From Leptonema illini DSM 21528 (GTDB lineage Bacteria > Spirochaetota > Leptospiria > Leptospirales > Leptonemataceae), in NCBI RefSeq assembly GCF_000243335.1, contig NZ_JH597773.1, positions 827,989 to 891,988 on the forward strand: 64,000 nucleotides of DNA, written 5' to 3'. A program made the position numbers and the translations under genes. The notes below the pieces were generated by a model. That model made no database searches. It was not told the origin of the DNA and saw only the letters and a list, made by a program, of their open reading frames with translations. Positions 27,301 to 35,835 of the stretch are shown here, one piece after another (the first letter of the stretch is position 1; each line of letters begins with the position of its first letter).

Positions 27301-30146
27301 CCGGAGGCCTCTATAGAATCGCGGCCTTCAAGAATTCGAACAAGAGAGTTGATACGCTGCAGTGATCCGGAGGGGCCCTTCGTCTCGACAACGTTATACG
27401 CGTTTCGAAAAACGTAGACCTCGCCGCGACCGGGCGCCGCCTGTCCTTTGATGTCTACAAAGAGCACCTCGACCGATGCATCTTTATTCTCTTCGAAAAC
27501 ATAGCGCACCGGGCGCACGGCAGGAAAAACGGCCGATGCATAGTGCGTGTACTCGGCATTCTTCGTCACCGATCGGTTCGATGCGTCGAAGACCTTCGCC
27601 TCAAGGCGCATCTTGCGATGTGGACGCACTTCAAGCGTACGCTGCTCTGTCGAAACAAGCGAAATGACGTTGCCTTTTCTGGCCTTTTCGTATTCGGCGG
27701 CAAGCAGATAAGTCCGCTTCTCGGATTCAAAAGAACCGGCCGGCATCTGCATCGTGAAGGCGCCGGCATTATCGAGTCGCCCCTGCCCGCGCAGATGGAT
27801 GCGTTCGATGGAGTTCTCGGGATCGCCCGTTTCAAAGGCCGGGAATTGATTCAGATAAATAGAGGCCGCACGTTCATAGACGACGACGGAGGCGCGTGCC
27901 TGGCTCATCGGTGCGCCAAAAAGATAGCGACCTTCGACGCGCACGGGTGCGGGCGAACTCTGCAGTCGATCCTCCGTTCCCGACGCAAGCACCGTAAAGG
28001 TCAGAGGACGAAACTCCTCGACCTGAAAGTTATCCCATACGCCTCCCATACTATCGGGCGCCTTGCGTCCGACGAACATATTGGGAACGACCGAAATATT
28101 ATAATGGCCGAGAGGAGAGTTCTCAGGAATACGCACGGCGTCATAAACGCCGCCCTGCGCCGTCGGCTTGAGAATCTTTGAATAGATCTGTCGTCCGCGC
28201 GAATCGTTAATCGACACACGCACATCACCCGCCTTGAACGGCATGAGATTCCCGCGCTCAAGCACCGAGAGAACGGCTTTAAACTGCACGGTTTCACCGG
28301 GCCGGTAGAGCTTGCGATCAAACACAAGCATGCCTCTGATCTCGGGCAGGCCTGCGCGATGACTGCCCCACTGCACTCCGCTGTAAACGCGATCGAAGCG
28401 AGCCGTTACAAAGGCCATATCGCCGCCATGTCCGGCGCGACGATCAAGGGCAAGATAAAGCGTCTTATCGCCAAGCGACGGGCTTGCCTTCTCGATACGG
28501 CAATATCCGTTTTTATCGGTCTCGCACGTGCCGCCCTTTGTCGATCCATCGTACTGCCTGACAAGCGTTCCGGGAAGGGCCTCGCCGTTTGATAGCGAAT
28601 GCACCCACACATGGGCGGCAAACGGGCTTTCGCGAACGGTTAACCCGAGATCGGTGCTCTGCAGAATTCCGGGGAAGCTGGCCTTTTCTTTATTGCCCTC
28701 CCAGTCCAGAACGTCGCCTTCGAAGCGGTAGGCGATCCATCCCGTCTTCTTTTCGTTCTTGCCGTCGGGGCGGTTCACGTTCAGGAAGCTCGAAAAATCG
28801 AACTGCCGGGTAAAGACCTGCTCGGGCCCGGCGTTCACAGGCAGAGGAATCTTCTTGAAGTTCAGCTTTTTATGCGGATCGTTTTTATAGTTATCCAGGA
28901 AGGCAAGGATCGCATCGAGGCCGATCGGCGCCACCTCCACCCTGACCTCTTTCATGTTTCCATAGCGGTAGGGAATGCGCGGCGAAAGCATCGCCTCGCT
29001 TGCTCCCCATCCGGCGTTCAGGGTAAGAAACGGACGAACGGCGGGCATGCGAAAGCGAAAGTCTTTCTCAGCAGGCAGGGCATTGCCGTAAACGTCGGGC
29101 AATCCTCTGCGCACGAAAACCCTGTACGACTTACCAGGTTTGACGGGCCAGGAACTTGCCGAAATAAAAGATGTCGAATATCTTTCGTCGGGCTCGGGAA
29201 TCTTAATCTCGTTATTCTTCTCGTCGTACAGACGTATAAACGGATGCGCCTGAACAGGATCGATTTCATTGTTAAAGCGAAGCCCGGTCTCGTAACTATC
29301 CTGAAAGAATTTCGCCTCGTCTTCAAACGTCACCGATACGGGCCCGTAAGTCTGATACTTTCGCGTGAACTCCTGTGCGAGACCGCCTTCCTGGCCTGAG
29401 ATGGGTAACCCTTTTTTTAGAACAAGCGTTACCTGCGCCCCACGCGGAAGAGGCCTCGCCGGACGAATGCGCATATGCTGCTGTGGCACGTCGTCGTCGC
29501 CGATATACTGATCGGCGTCGGGGCCTTCCAGTTCGACGGGTACGGTCGTATTGCCGGCGCGCATCTCGACGAATGGTTTAGCCGTCGACGGATCGACCGG
29601 CAGATTGAAACGAACGCGAATCGACGGAGTGTAGTCGACGGTAACGCCGTCGGACGGGTACATATAATCGACTTTAAGAGCCTCGGTATGAAACGAAAAG
29701 GTGCGATCGGCCTTCAACGCCCGCCCCTGTAGATCTTTGAGCCCGGCCGGAACGATAATCGTATAATGCGTACCGGCCTTCAGCGGTCCGTCGGGTAAAA
29801 AGGCGGCCACCGAGCTTCCGTACCAGCGAAAGCGACCGGAAATCTCGGGCTCGATACGAAAGGGCTTCAGATCTGAAGAATCGACCTTGCCCAGTGGAAT
29901 CAACGCCTGATTGAAAGAAACGACGATCTCCTTCGCCGCCGTGGACGGAAGCTGCCCGGCAGGAACGGCCTGGATTACCTGAAGGCTGTTTGAGTCTATA
30001 TCGGGCTCGGGCAGGTAGCCGGGCGGAGTCTGCGCCTCCATCTTTGCCGTGAAAAACGCAAATCCACCGAGGGCGGTTGCGGCGATCAAGAATAGAAGAC
30101 GACTCTTCGAGGAGGAAAAAAAAGCGAGACGATTTTTCATTTGCAT
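24312..30146 (-). CDS. Bacterial alpha-2-macroglobulin (YfhM-like), thioester type
   Basis: A 1944-residue periplasmic protein. A membrane/signal segment is at about 16-33. Many immunoglobulin-like MG domains follow, then a bait-region section, and the thioester motif CLEQ (C1458-Q1461, bases 25764-25775) begins the alpha-helical thioester domain. A C-terminal receptor-like beta domain completes the family layout. In this family a cleaved bait region exposes the thioester, which traps attacking proteases. There is no lipobox cysteine after the signal segment, unlike the E. coli lipoprotein. Two ATG codons (30146, 30140) are possible. Four-base overlap with the PBP1C-like gene links it to peptidoglycan protection. 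Confidence 0.93.
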   Translation of the reverse strand: MQMKNRLAFFSSSKSRLLFLIAATALGGFAFFTAKMEAQTPPGYLPEPDIDSNSLQVIQAVPAGQLPSTAAKEIVVSFNQALIPLGKVDSSDLKPFRIEPEISGRFRWYGSSVAAFLPDGPLKAGTHYTIIVPAGLKDLQGRALKADRTFSFHTEALKVDYMYPSDGVTVDYTPSIRVRFNLPVDPSTAKPFVEMRAGNTTVPVELEGPDADQYIGDDDVPQQHMRIRPARPLPRGAQVTLVLKKGLPISGQEGGLAQEFTRKYQTYGPVSVTFEDEAKFFQDSYETGLRFNNEIDPVQAHPFIRLYDEKNNEIKIPEPDERYSTSFISASSWPVKPGKSYRVFVRRGLPDVYGNALPAEKDFRFRMPAVRPFLTLNAGWGASEAMLSPRIPYRYGNMKEVRVEVAPIGLDAILAFLDNYKNDPHKKLNFKKIPLPVNAGPEQVFTRQFDFSSFLNVNRPDGKNEKKTGWIAYRFEGDVLDWEGNKEKASFPGILQSTDLGLTVRESPFAAHVWVHSLSNGEALPGTLVRQYDGSTKGGTCETDKNGYCRIEKASPSLGDKTLYLALDRRAGHGGDMAFVTARFDRVYSGVQWGSHRAGLPEIRGMLVFDRKLYRPGETVQFKAVLSVLERGNLMPFKAGDVRVSINDSRGRQIYSKILKPTAQGGVYDAVRIPENSPLGHYNISVVPNMFVGRKAPDSMGGVWDNFQVEEFRPLTFTVLASGTEDRLQSSPAPVRVEGRYLFGAPMSQARASVVVYERAASIYLNQFPAFETGDPENSIERIHLRGQGRLDNAGAFTMQMPAGSFESEKRTYLLAAEYEKARKGNVISLVSTEQRTLEVRPHRKMRLEAKVFDASNRSVTKNAEYTHYASAVFPAVRPVRYVFEENKDASVEVLFVDIKGQAAPGRGEVYVFRNAYNVVETKGPSGSLQRINSLVRILEGRDSIEASGPKVYTFRPTKPGSYEILVRTGDGAFAQTTVYVSGKGYGYWWGSGDDSVELIADKRQYRPGDTARILIKSPYEKAKAVITVEREDILDRRVIEMTSSSQSVDIPLKAEYIPGVQISVMIFRPRVQVSSSPDEADPGKPAVKMGTLYVDLATDTKRIPVAIKKSCDPCGPGQEMQIDIKTAPGAEVALDVADRAILDLVGYRFADPVSRFYDARPYGIRVLDIRGSLIDQFLRAGKGEPGGGGDESSSGGFALDGEDGMRKNFRYTAEWKPVLVADAGGKITLKFRLPDNLTTFRIMALAAKDGLYGKAEEEFRVQKSVVTMPVLPNFVRPGDGIWAGALVINQTGAKSDFVFEFQSSPALCAADPSGLNGKEPIPQKLTKEVSLAAGETREILFYCKIPRSPSFLKDLRKEKVDPMNPSFRLDAGSIAFSFRAKGTGDIADGMSRSVPLRQEVVREAFTVSGGAVDTAEEGLLVPDPDENPGELSLQMSGTALLGLKSGYDFFALNPYLCLEQRTSATVVHVMAGPFAPTKTGGEYDPARLNDLFYGSLPSFQNEDGGLRLWKELESSSDPYLTAYVLEALTKLPAPAAYKGRVDAIVPRALSYLVAYRDNPRRETRFYQIETMTYLNYVLSLYGRGRADLVKSALAESDKLSLRGRGYALLTAHGMKVDTGPAANRIIDDFKNRLSFSTRKIELRETLPFSASRIYYSSGSTLGVWIRYLTERNLHPDFVSKMVLGAANRNVFQSSSHDEAALAMAIRRYHEVYEKGIPTGVAVSLDGKDLFKADFDAKSPLLSTSVDTEALIKRFSLKNLDKPKSLKIMNPSKQGRVYYNATLDYAVDFTKIQAKDEGIYITREVLDERMKPVSLKGLRRGDVYPVRLRIITRRPIANFLLRDPIASATEIVNTSFQTEGLSLADLERTGQSDYPWFGSGEIVEKRYDAYIVTDPYLSAGVHEYIYLVRPIQAGRTLLPPAQAQAMYEPEIFGRTDGGAVEATK

Positions 30147-30372
30147 TGCGGTGCAAGCCTCAGACGTTATTATTCAATAGAAATGGAAACTCACGAAGGT
30201 TTCTGCGAGCAAATCTCACACAAGAGATTCGCTTATGAAAGATTCTTACGTGGCCGATTCGATCATTACCAGGACGAGGAATCGGGCCAGCTTTTTTTAG
30301 CGCCTGCCGACCGTTTCCACCGATATTCATGATATCTGGCAGCATGCGAAGGCATGTTGCCTTCGACTCCTT

Positions 30373-31371
30373 ATGCGCCAGAAGGTTCAACTTTTTCTCT
30401 TTACAGGGCTTCTTGCCTGCCTGGCGCTTTTCCCGCATCGGGAGGCGGCGGCGCAGACCATCGATAGCACGGAGCTTAACTCGATGCTGGCACAGAACCG
30501 ATCCGACGTCGAATTCCTCGACATCGTCGCCTCCAATCTGCCGAAAGAGAGCGATCTACAGAAGCGTATCGTCGCTTCGCTTGAAGAATCGGTGCGACTT
30601 GATTTTTTCGCGCGGATGTGGCGGCTGCAGGGCCGATCGGGCGACAGCTTCCGTCAGCTGCGCGCCTCTCGCGTGGCGCTTCGCGAAGGCTACCGGCGCG
30701 CCCTCGGTTATTATATTGATACAGGCTGGGTGCTGCTTGAATCGTCGGCTCCCGGAATCGTTCGATCTGAAGATCCTGTCGCCGGCCACTATATGAAGCT
30801 CGGATTTCGAGATCTCGAAGCGGCGCGCATCCTCTACCGACAGGGCGTGCGTCATGCGCGCGAAACGCCGACGCTTGCCATCCGCGCCTACTCCGACGGG
30901 TTGCGTCGCATCCGTCGCGCACGGCGATACGGACTGCTCGCTCTGGTCGAATCGCGCACCCCCATGACAGAAAAGGATCGCTTCCGAACGGTCAGTCTCG
31001 ACGATCTGCGCGAGAACCCCGACGACGAGAAAGACACGCGCAGCCACTTTCAGATCGTGCAGGACCGACTGATCAATCTCATCTCGCGACGTATTCTGGA
31101 CGCTTCGGTTCAATCGGCGAGCCGGGGTTATCCGATCCAGCTTGATCTGCTTGAGCTGCACGAAGACAACTACGGACGGCTGCTCGGCGACCGTGAGGCG
31201 CAGCTCGATCGCATCTATGATGAGCTTGATGTCAGCTCTTTCCATAAAGAAGAAAGCCTGCCGAAACGCAATACGCTGAACCGTTTCGAGATTCCGGCCT
31301 CGGACTCCGATCCGATCGAGCCTTTGCGTGACGCGCAGCCGGGCGAAGAAAAACCGGATCAGAACCCATGA
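30373..31371 (+). CDS. Secreted Arg-rich helical protein, unknown function
   Basis: A 332-residue protein with a clear Sec signal (FLFTGLLACLALFPHREAAA, cleavage near residue 27). The mature part is mostly helical, with many Arg residues and a charged, Pro/Glu-rich tail. No enzyme motif is seen. Divergent from the macroglobulin gene across a 226-base gap that probably holds both promoters, though no clear boxes were found there. The stop overlaps the methyltransferase start by 4 bases. Probably lineage-specific to Leptospiraceae, as far as can be judged without a search. Confidence 0.7.
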   Translation: MRQKVQLFLFTGLLACLALFPHREAAAQTIDSTELNSMLAQNRSDVEFLDIVASNLPKESDLQKRIVASLEESVRLDFFARMWRLQGRSGDSFRQLRASRVALREGYRRALGYYIDTGWVLLESSAPGIVRSEDPVAGHYMKLGFRDLEAARILYRQGVRHARETPTLAIRAYSDGLRRIRRARRYGLLALVESRTPMTEKDRFRTVSLDDLRENPDDEKDTRSHFQIVQDRLINLISRRILDASVQSASRGYPIQLDLLELHEDNYGRLLGDREAQLDRIYDELDVSSFHKEESLPKRNTLNRFEIPASDSDPIEPLRDAQPGEEKPDQNP

Positions 31372-32276
31372 AACCGGGAAAACCGCATTCCAACCAGAAG
31401 CCCTTTCAAAAGCCCTCATATAAAAAGTCGCCTGAGAAGTCGCCCGATCTGAAGAAGCCCACCGACCACAGGAGATCGACCGCGCAGAGAAGAACGCCCG
31501 ATCGCTCCACCGCATGGGATGCCCAGGCCGCCTGGTATGATCGCCTGGTCGGCGAAGACGGGTCGGATTATCATAAAGAGGTCGTCCTGCCCGGGGCGAT
31601 GCAGCTGCTTGCGGCGAATGCCGGCGAGCGCATCCTTGATCTTGGCTGCGGCCAGGGCGTATTCTGCCGCCAGCTTGCTGCGGCCGGCATCGAGGTGACG
31701 GGCGTCGATCTTTCCTCAGAGCTGATTGCAAAGGCGCGGCGCTACGAAACAGAAAGCCACCTGAATCGTCATGCCGATACTCGTATCGACTATCGCATTG
31801 AAGATGCCTGTGCTCTGCCTGCCGATCTGCGTGCAGGCTCCTATGACGGCGCCGTAAGCATCCTGGCCGCCGGCAATATGGAATCCATCGACGGCTTCTT
31901 TGAAGGGGCGGCGCAGGCCGTAAAAAAAGGCGGACGTCTCGTCGTCGTCATCATGCATCCGTGTTTTCGCATTCCGCGACAGAGCCACTGGCAATTCGAC
32001 GAGGCGAAGAAGCTGCAGTACCGCCGCGTCGATCGTTATCTTTCGTCGTTAGCCATCCCCATCGTCACGCATCCGGGCAAGAGGGATTCTTCATACACGA
32101 CGATGTTTCATCGACCGCTGCATGAGATCGTAAGCTCCGCCTCCCGTGCAGGGTGGATGATTACGGCGCTTGAAGAGTGGACGTCTAACCGACGCAGCGT
32201 CGGAGCGAAGGCGAAGGCCGAGAACCGGGCACGCGAAGAGTTCCCGCTCTTTCTGGCCCTACGAGCGGTCACGTAG
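31368..32276 (+). CDS. Class I SAM-dependent methyltransferase with Lys/Pro-rich N-terminus
   Basis: A 302-residue protein. The first 48 residues are Lys, Pro and Ser rich and look disordered. The Rossmann core then begins: motif I ILDLGCGQG (about 88-96), acidic loop GVDLSS and the motif near EDACALP. The HPCF segment after strand 5 is seen in ubiquinone/biotin-type methyltransferases of small molecules. The substrate cannot be told. An ATGA overlap with the secreted-protein gene suggests co-expression. The basic N-terminal tail is not part of the family domain and could bind RNA, membrane or protein. Confidence 0.85.
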   Translation: MKPGKPHSNQKPFQKPSYKKSPEKSPDLKKPTDHRRSTAQRRTPDRSTAWDAQAAWYDRLVGEDGSDYHKEVVLPGAMQLLAANAGERILDLGCGQGVFCRQLAAAGIEVTGVDLSSELIAKARRYETESHLNRHADTRIDYRIEDACALPADLRAGSYDGAVSILAAGNMESIDGFFEGAAQAVKKGGRLVVVIMHPCFRIPRQSHWQFDEAKKLQYRRVDRYLSSLAIPIVTHPGKRDSSYTTMFHRPLHEIVSSASRAGWMITALEEWTSNRRSVGAKAKAENRAREEFPLFLALRAVT

Positions 32277-32292
32277 TTTAAGAGCCGGCCCC

Positions 32293-32317
32293 AAAACTCA
32301 AGGAGGAGTTTTGAGAC
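32293..32317. terminator. Short hairpin between convergent genes
   Basis: AAAACTC (32293-32299) pairs with GAGTTTT (32306-32312), loop AAGGAG. It lies between the methyltransferase and GNAT stop codons, the latter ending at 32298. The right arm and flank GTTTTGAGACG recur in the hairpin after the M23 peptidase gene. Confidence 0.4.
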
Positions 32318-32885
32318 GTGTTCTAAGAGACCGTTCATAACGGAGCATCGTTCCATGTGGACCGGCCTCTGATTTCGAACGCACACAGCGAAAACCGGCC
32401 TTCTCTAAGAGCCTTCGCGAGGCCTGATTCGCTTCAAGGGCGCGAGCGTAAAGCGAGCCCACCTGAAAGGTGCGACAGAATTCAATCAGAGCAAGAAGAC
32501 CTGTAGCGCCGATGCCGCGATACTGTGGAGCGATCCAGTAGCCCGTCTCGAAGCTCTCACGATGTCGATTGCGCAGCTCGTAGCATCCGGCGATACGCTG
32601 CCTGCCATCATCCGTTACGAGAAAAAAGACGTAGTGATCGTCTTCTTCCCAGCCTTCGTTGCAGTATTTAATGAACGAGACGGCATTGCGGCGCGTGTAC
32701 TTTGATCCGATCGGTACGCCTCCCTGACGTATCATCTGCATAATATCGGCGCTATTGCAGATGCGTACAAGATCGCCGATGCGGCTCTCTGAGAAATAGA
32801 GAGACGGAGCGGACAGAAGCACAAAGCGCTGCTCGGTTTTCGGATGAACGACACCTGCCTGTACGGATGGATCGGGTCGCTGCAC
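32298..32885 (-). CDS. GNAT-family N-acetyltransferase (RimJ/RimL-like)
   Basis: A GNAT domain of about 195 residues. The acetyl-CoA loop is in ETGYWIAPQYRGIGATGL (Q/RxxGxG/A type), followed by NQASRRLLEKAGF, typical of RimJ/RimL and related enzymes. The frame is open to an ATG at 32993, but that start lies only 12 bases from the divergent exchanger gene and adds a Cys-rich stretch with no family likeness. A GTG at 32885 has GAGG 9 bases upstream and starts just before the domain, so it is preferred. Substrate unknown. Confidence 0.7.
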   Translation of the reverse strand: MQRPDPSVQAGVVHPKTEQRFVLLSAPSLYFSESRIGDLVRICNSADIMQMIRQGGVPIGSKYTRRNAVSFIKYCNEGWEEDDHYVFFLVTDDGRQRIAGCYELRNRHRESFETGYWIAPQYRGIGATGLLALIEFCRTFQVGSLYARALEANQASRRLLEKAGFRCVRSKSEAGPHGTMLRYERSLRTRLKTPP

Positions 32886-33005
32886 GCTGCCATTCCTCGT
32901 TACGACAGCGAATCGTCCACGGAATTCGCGACAGGGCGCGCACGAATACAGTGAATCTCTGATTTTCGTGTCGCCGAAAAAGCCGGCCTGCATTTTTTGT
33001 GCTCG

Positions 33006-33968
33006 ATGCTTCTCACCCTCACCCTCTTCGTCATCGGATTTGTGCTGCTCATTAAAGGAGCTGACTTCCTTGTTGACGGCGCCTCTTCCATTGCACGCAG
33101 GTTTAATATCTCAGAGCTGGCCATCGGCCTGACCATCGTCGCCTTCGGCACGTCGTTGCCCGAGCTTACGGTAAATCTCTTTGCCAGCTTTTCAGGCAAT
33201 ACCGACATCGCCATCGGCAACGTGCTCGGCTCGAATATCGCGAACATCCTCTTAATTCTCGGTATTTCGGCGATGATCTACCCGCTGACGACGCAGCGCG
33301 GCACAGTGTGGAAAGAGATTCCGTTCAGTCTGCTTGCCGTTGTTTGTATTGCCATTATGGCAAACGACCGCTTCCTCGACGGCATGACGATGAACGATCT
33401 CGGTCGGGCCGACGGCCTGGTGCTCATCGCCTTCTTTATCATTTTTCTCTATTATACGTTCGGCCTATCGGCTACAGAGACGAGCGATGTCGACACCGAA
33501 GAGCATAAGACGCGTACTCTGCCCGTCTCTGCGTTGATGATTATCGGTGGACTCATCGCCCTTGTCGTCGGCGGTAAATGGATCGTAGACGGAGCCGTCG
33601 CCATCGCTCGTATTTTCAACATGAGCGAATCACTGATCGGTCTGACCGTCGTCGCCGTCGGTACCTCGCTTCCTGAACTTGCGACATCGGCGATGGCAGC
33701 CTACAAGCGACAGTCCGATATCGCAATCGGCAATGTGGTCGGTTCGAATATCTTCAATATCTTCTGGATTCTCGGCGTGAGCTCGACGATCACGCCGCTT
33801 CCATTTAATGAAGGGGCGAACTTCGATATCGCCACAGCGGTCGGCGCCACGCTGCTGCTCTTCTTCGCCCTCTTTGTCGGTCGGCGCCACATCATTGAAC
33901 GCTGGCAGGGCGGCGCTTTTATTCTAATATACGCCGCTTATACGACATTCCTCGTGATGCGCGGTTGA
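33006..33968 (+). CDS. Na+/Ca2+ exchanger of the CaCA family (YrbG-like)
   Basis: A 320-residue inner-membrane antiporter with about ten membrane helices in two inverted halves. Each half carries the alpha-repeat signature: GTSLPELTVN with GNVLGSNIANILLI, and GTSLPELATS with GNVVGSNIFNIFWI. These Glu and Asn/Ser residues coordinate the cations. An acidic loop between the halves (about 160-172, DVDTEEH) is usual. The ATG at 33006 is chosen over a TTG at 32997. Predicted role: calcium or other cation export driven by sodium or protons. Confidence 0.93.
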   Translation: MLLTLTLFVIGFVLLIKGADFLVDGASSIARRFNISELAIGLTIVAFGTSLPELTVNLFASFSGNTDIAIGNVLGSNIANILLILGISAMIYPLTTQRGTVWKEIPFSLLAVVCIAIMANDRFLDGMTMNDLGRADGLVLIAFFIIFLYYTFGLSATETSDVDTEEHKTRTLPVSALMIIGGLIALVVGGKWIVDGAVAIARIFNMSESLIGLTVVAVGTSLPELATSAMAAYKRQSDIAIGNVVGSNIFNIFWILGVSSTITPLPFNEGANFDIATAVGATLLLFFALFVGRRHIIERWQGGAFILIYAAYTTFLVMRG

Positions 33969-34042
33969 TTCTCTATTTGCTCCCGAATATGGCCGTCTCG
34001 CTCCGTTCTCACATGACGTAGCGAGCGCCAACTGGAGACCGG

Positions 34043-34100
34043 AATAAACCACAGAGTCCTCTGAGGGCACCCGAAATAAACCTCAGAGGACTCAGAGGCC
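34043..34100. repeat. Direct and inverted CAGAGGACTCAGAG-type repeat
   Basis: A 12-base stem, AGTCCTCTGAGG (34055-34066) and CCTCAGAGGACT (34081-34092), is perfect. It is embedded in a direct repeat, AATAAACC followed by A/TCAGAG. It follows the exchanger gene and may end its transcript, although no U-run follows. Confidence 0.55.
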
Positions 34101-34152
34101 GCCGAGAAAAAATATGCTTGCTTCATGAAGCTGATCGCCGACGGTCAGATTC

Positions 34153-35400
34153 ATGTTTTTGCGAACTGGACTTTTTTGCCTCCTTGCATTTTTCCCTTTA
34201 TCAGCATGCGCGAATAACGATTCACAGCCGGCCGACGAGCCCGTCGTGCTCTCTCCAGGGCTTCCCTTTCAGGAGCCGCCGGCTCGTTTCCCTGGCACCG
34301 AGTGGCCGAGGTCGACGCCCGAGGCCGAAGGCCTGGATCCGGTCGCCGTCGAGCGCCTGCGCACGTATTTGCTTTCGCGTCAGGGTGACGACGAGAACAG
34401 ACAGGGCATGCGCACGAACGCTTTTGTTATGATCCGTCACGGCAAGATCGTCATGGAAGAGTATGCCCGGGGTTATACAGCGGAGTCGTCCATGCTGACA
34501 TGGTCGGTGAGCAAGAGCGTCACAAACGCCCTTGTCGGTCGGGCCGCCATGACGAAAGGTCTTGATATCAATGCTCCGGCATCGAGCTGCATTCCCGAAC
34601 TGGAACGCAAATCACATCAGTCGATCTTACTGCGCCACATCCACCAGATGAGCTCCGGGCTTGGCTTCGACGAAAGCTACGAGGCTTCACCGGTTTTTTC
34701 AAGCGTTATCGCCATGCTTTACACGCGAGGCCGATCCGACATGGCGGCGTTTACGGCCTCGTTTGATCTCATTCATCCGGCGGGTTCTTACTGGAACTAT
34801 TCGAGCGGCGATACGAATCTGATGATGCGCTGTCTGAAGGCTTTTTATACCGAAGAAGAATATGCCTCCATGCCGTGGACGGAACTCTTTGATCCGTTGC
34901 AGATTCGCGGCGCCGTATGGGAACGCGACGCCGCCGGGACCTTTGTCGGCTCTTCTTATCTGTACATGCGACCGGTCGATCTCGCCCGTATCGGCTATCT
35001 GTATATGCATGACGGAGTCTGGAACGGAAGACGCCTGCTTCCCGAGGGATGGGTGCAATACTCGCTCAGCGTCGTGCCCGCTTATTATAATCGCAAAACG
35101 ATATCGGTGTCAGAAAGATCGGATAACCCCACCGCCTACTGGTATCGCAACGTCGGCAATCCCGGCCTGGGTATTGAAAAACCCTGGCCCGACGCCCCCG
35201 ATGACGCCTTCGCCGCTCTCGGCCACTGGGGAAAGGGCATGTGGGTCATTCCCTCGCTTGATATGGTCGTCGTGCGTCTTGGCGACGACCGTCGTTATGC
35301 ATGTCGGTGGGCCGAGGAAAAGAACTGCGAACCCGATGTAGAGAAGGCCTACAGCAAACACCATCTGATGAAACTCGTTACCGAGACGGTGAAAAAATGA
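34153..35400 (+). CDS. Beta-lactamase-family serine hydrolase lipoprotein
   Basis: A 415-residue class C beta-lactamase/DD-peptidase fold protein. A lipobox LSAC places the lipidated cysteine at C19. The SxxK motif is SVSK (S118, K121). The second motif is in YWNYSSGD, and HWGKG near the C-terminus fills the KTG position. The family includes esterases, D-aminopeptidases and nylon-oligomer hydrolases; true beta-lactamase activity is not implied. The mature enzyme would be tethered in the periplasm. Its stop overlaps a small membrane-protein gene by 4 bases. Confidence 0.88.
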   Translation: MFLRTGLFCLLAFFPLSACANNDSQPADEPVVLSPGLPFQEPPARFPGTEWPRSTPEAEGLDPVAVERLRTYLLSRQGDDENRQGMRTNAFVMIRHGKIVMEEYARGYTAESSMLTWSVSKSVTNALVGRAAMTKGLDINAPASSCIPELERKSHQSILLRHIHQMSSGLGFDESYEASPVFSSVIAMLYTRGRSDMAAFTASFDLIHPAGSYWNYSSGDTNLMMRCLKAFYTEEEYASMPWTELFDPLQIRGAVWERDAAGTFVGSSYLYMRPVDLARIGYLYMHDGVWNGRRLLPEGWVQYSLSVVPAYYNRKTISVSERSDNPTAYWYRNVGNPGLGIEKPWPDAPDDAFAALGHWGKGMWVIPSLDMVVVRLGDDRRYACRWAEEKNCEPDVEKAYSKHHLMKLVTETVKK

Positions 35401-35702
35401 AACGATCAAGACTCATTCGCAATATTCTGCTCGTAGCTGTACTCTTTGCAGGAGGCTGGGTTGCGAAGAATCACAGGGAGCTTTTCAGCTTTCCCGGCAT
35501 TATCTCTGCATATTACGCGAAAGAATTCTGCTCCTGCCACTTTGTCGAGAAAAGAGACGAAGCCTTCTGCCATGCCTATGCGCGGCAGTACATTCCCATT
35601 CAGGATTTCAAACTCGACGCTACGAAGGTAACGGTCCGCGGCCTCTTTATCACCAACTCGGCTTCTTATCTATCGGAACGAGAGGGCTGCCGCATCGACT
35701 GA
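35397..35702 (+). CDS. Small membrane-anchored Cys-containing protein, partner of the serine hydrolase
   Basis: A 101-residue protein with one N-terminal membrane segment (about 8-24) and a short periplasmic domain. The domain holds CSCHFVEKRDEAFC (about 44-57) and a further Cys near the end, likely disulfides or a metal site. It overlaps the beta-lactamase-like gene by 4 bases, so the two are translated together. Small proteins of this kind next to serine hydrolases suggest a membrane-bound partner, but the role is unknown. Confidence 0.7.
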   Translation: MKRSRLIRNILLVAVLFAGGWVAKNHRELFSFPGIISAYYAKEFCSCHFVEKRDEAFCHAYARQYIPIQDFKLDATKVTVRGLFITNSASYLSEREGCRID

Positions 35703-35734
35703 CCGACAGATGTCGAGTTATCTCGGGCGGATTA

Positions 35735-35758
35735 AGAACCCGCTCCGGGAACAGTTCT
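35735..35758 (+). terminator. Bulged hairpin after the small membrane-protein gene
   Basis: AGAA (35735-35738) pairs with TTCT (35755-35758), enclosing CCCG (35739-35742) paired with CGGG (35746-35749). It lies 32 bases after the stop. There is no strong U-run. Confidence 0.3.
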
Positions 35759-35835
35759 AAATCCAGAAATAAAAGTTGAACCCAGAGAGGCTATCCGGAA
35801 CTCTAATCCAGAAACGTGACCAAAAGGAGTTCTAT

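Noticed and set aside
34153-35400. True beta-lactamase
   Set aside because: Only the general fold motifs are present, and the family is mostly esterases and peptidases; antibiotic hydrolysis cannot be claimed.
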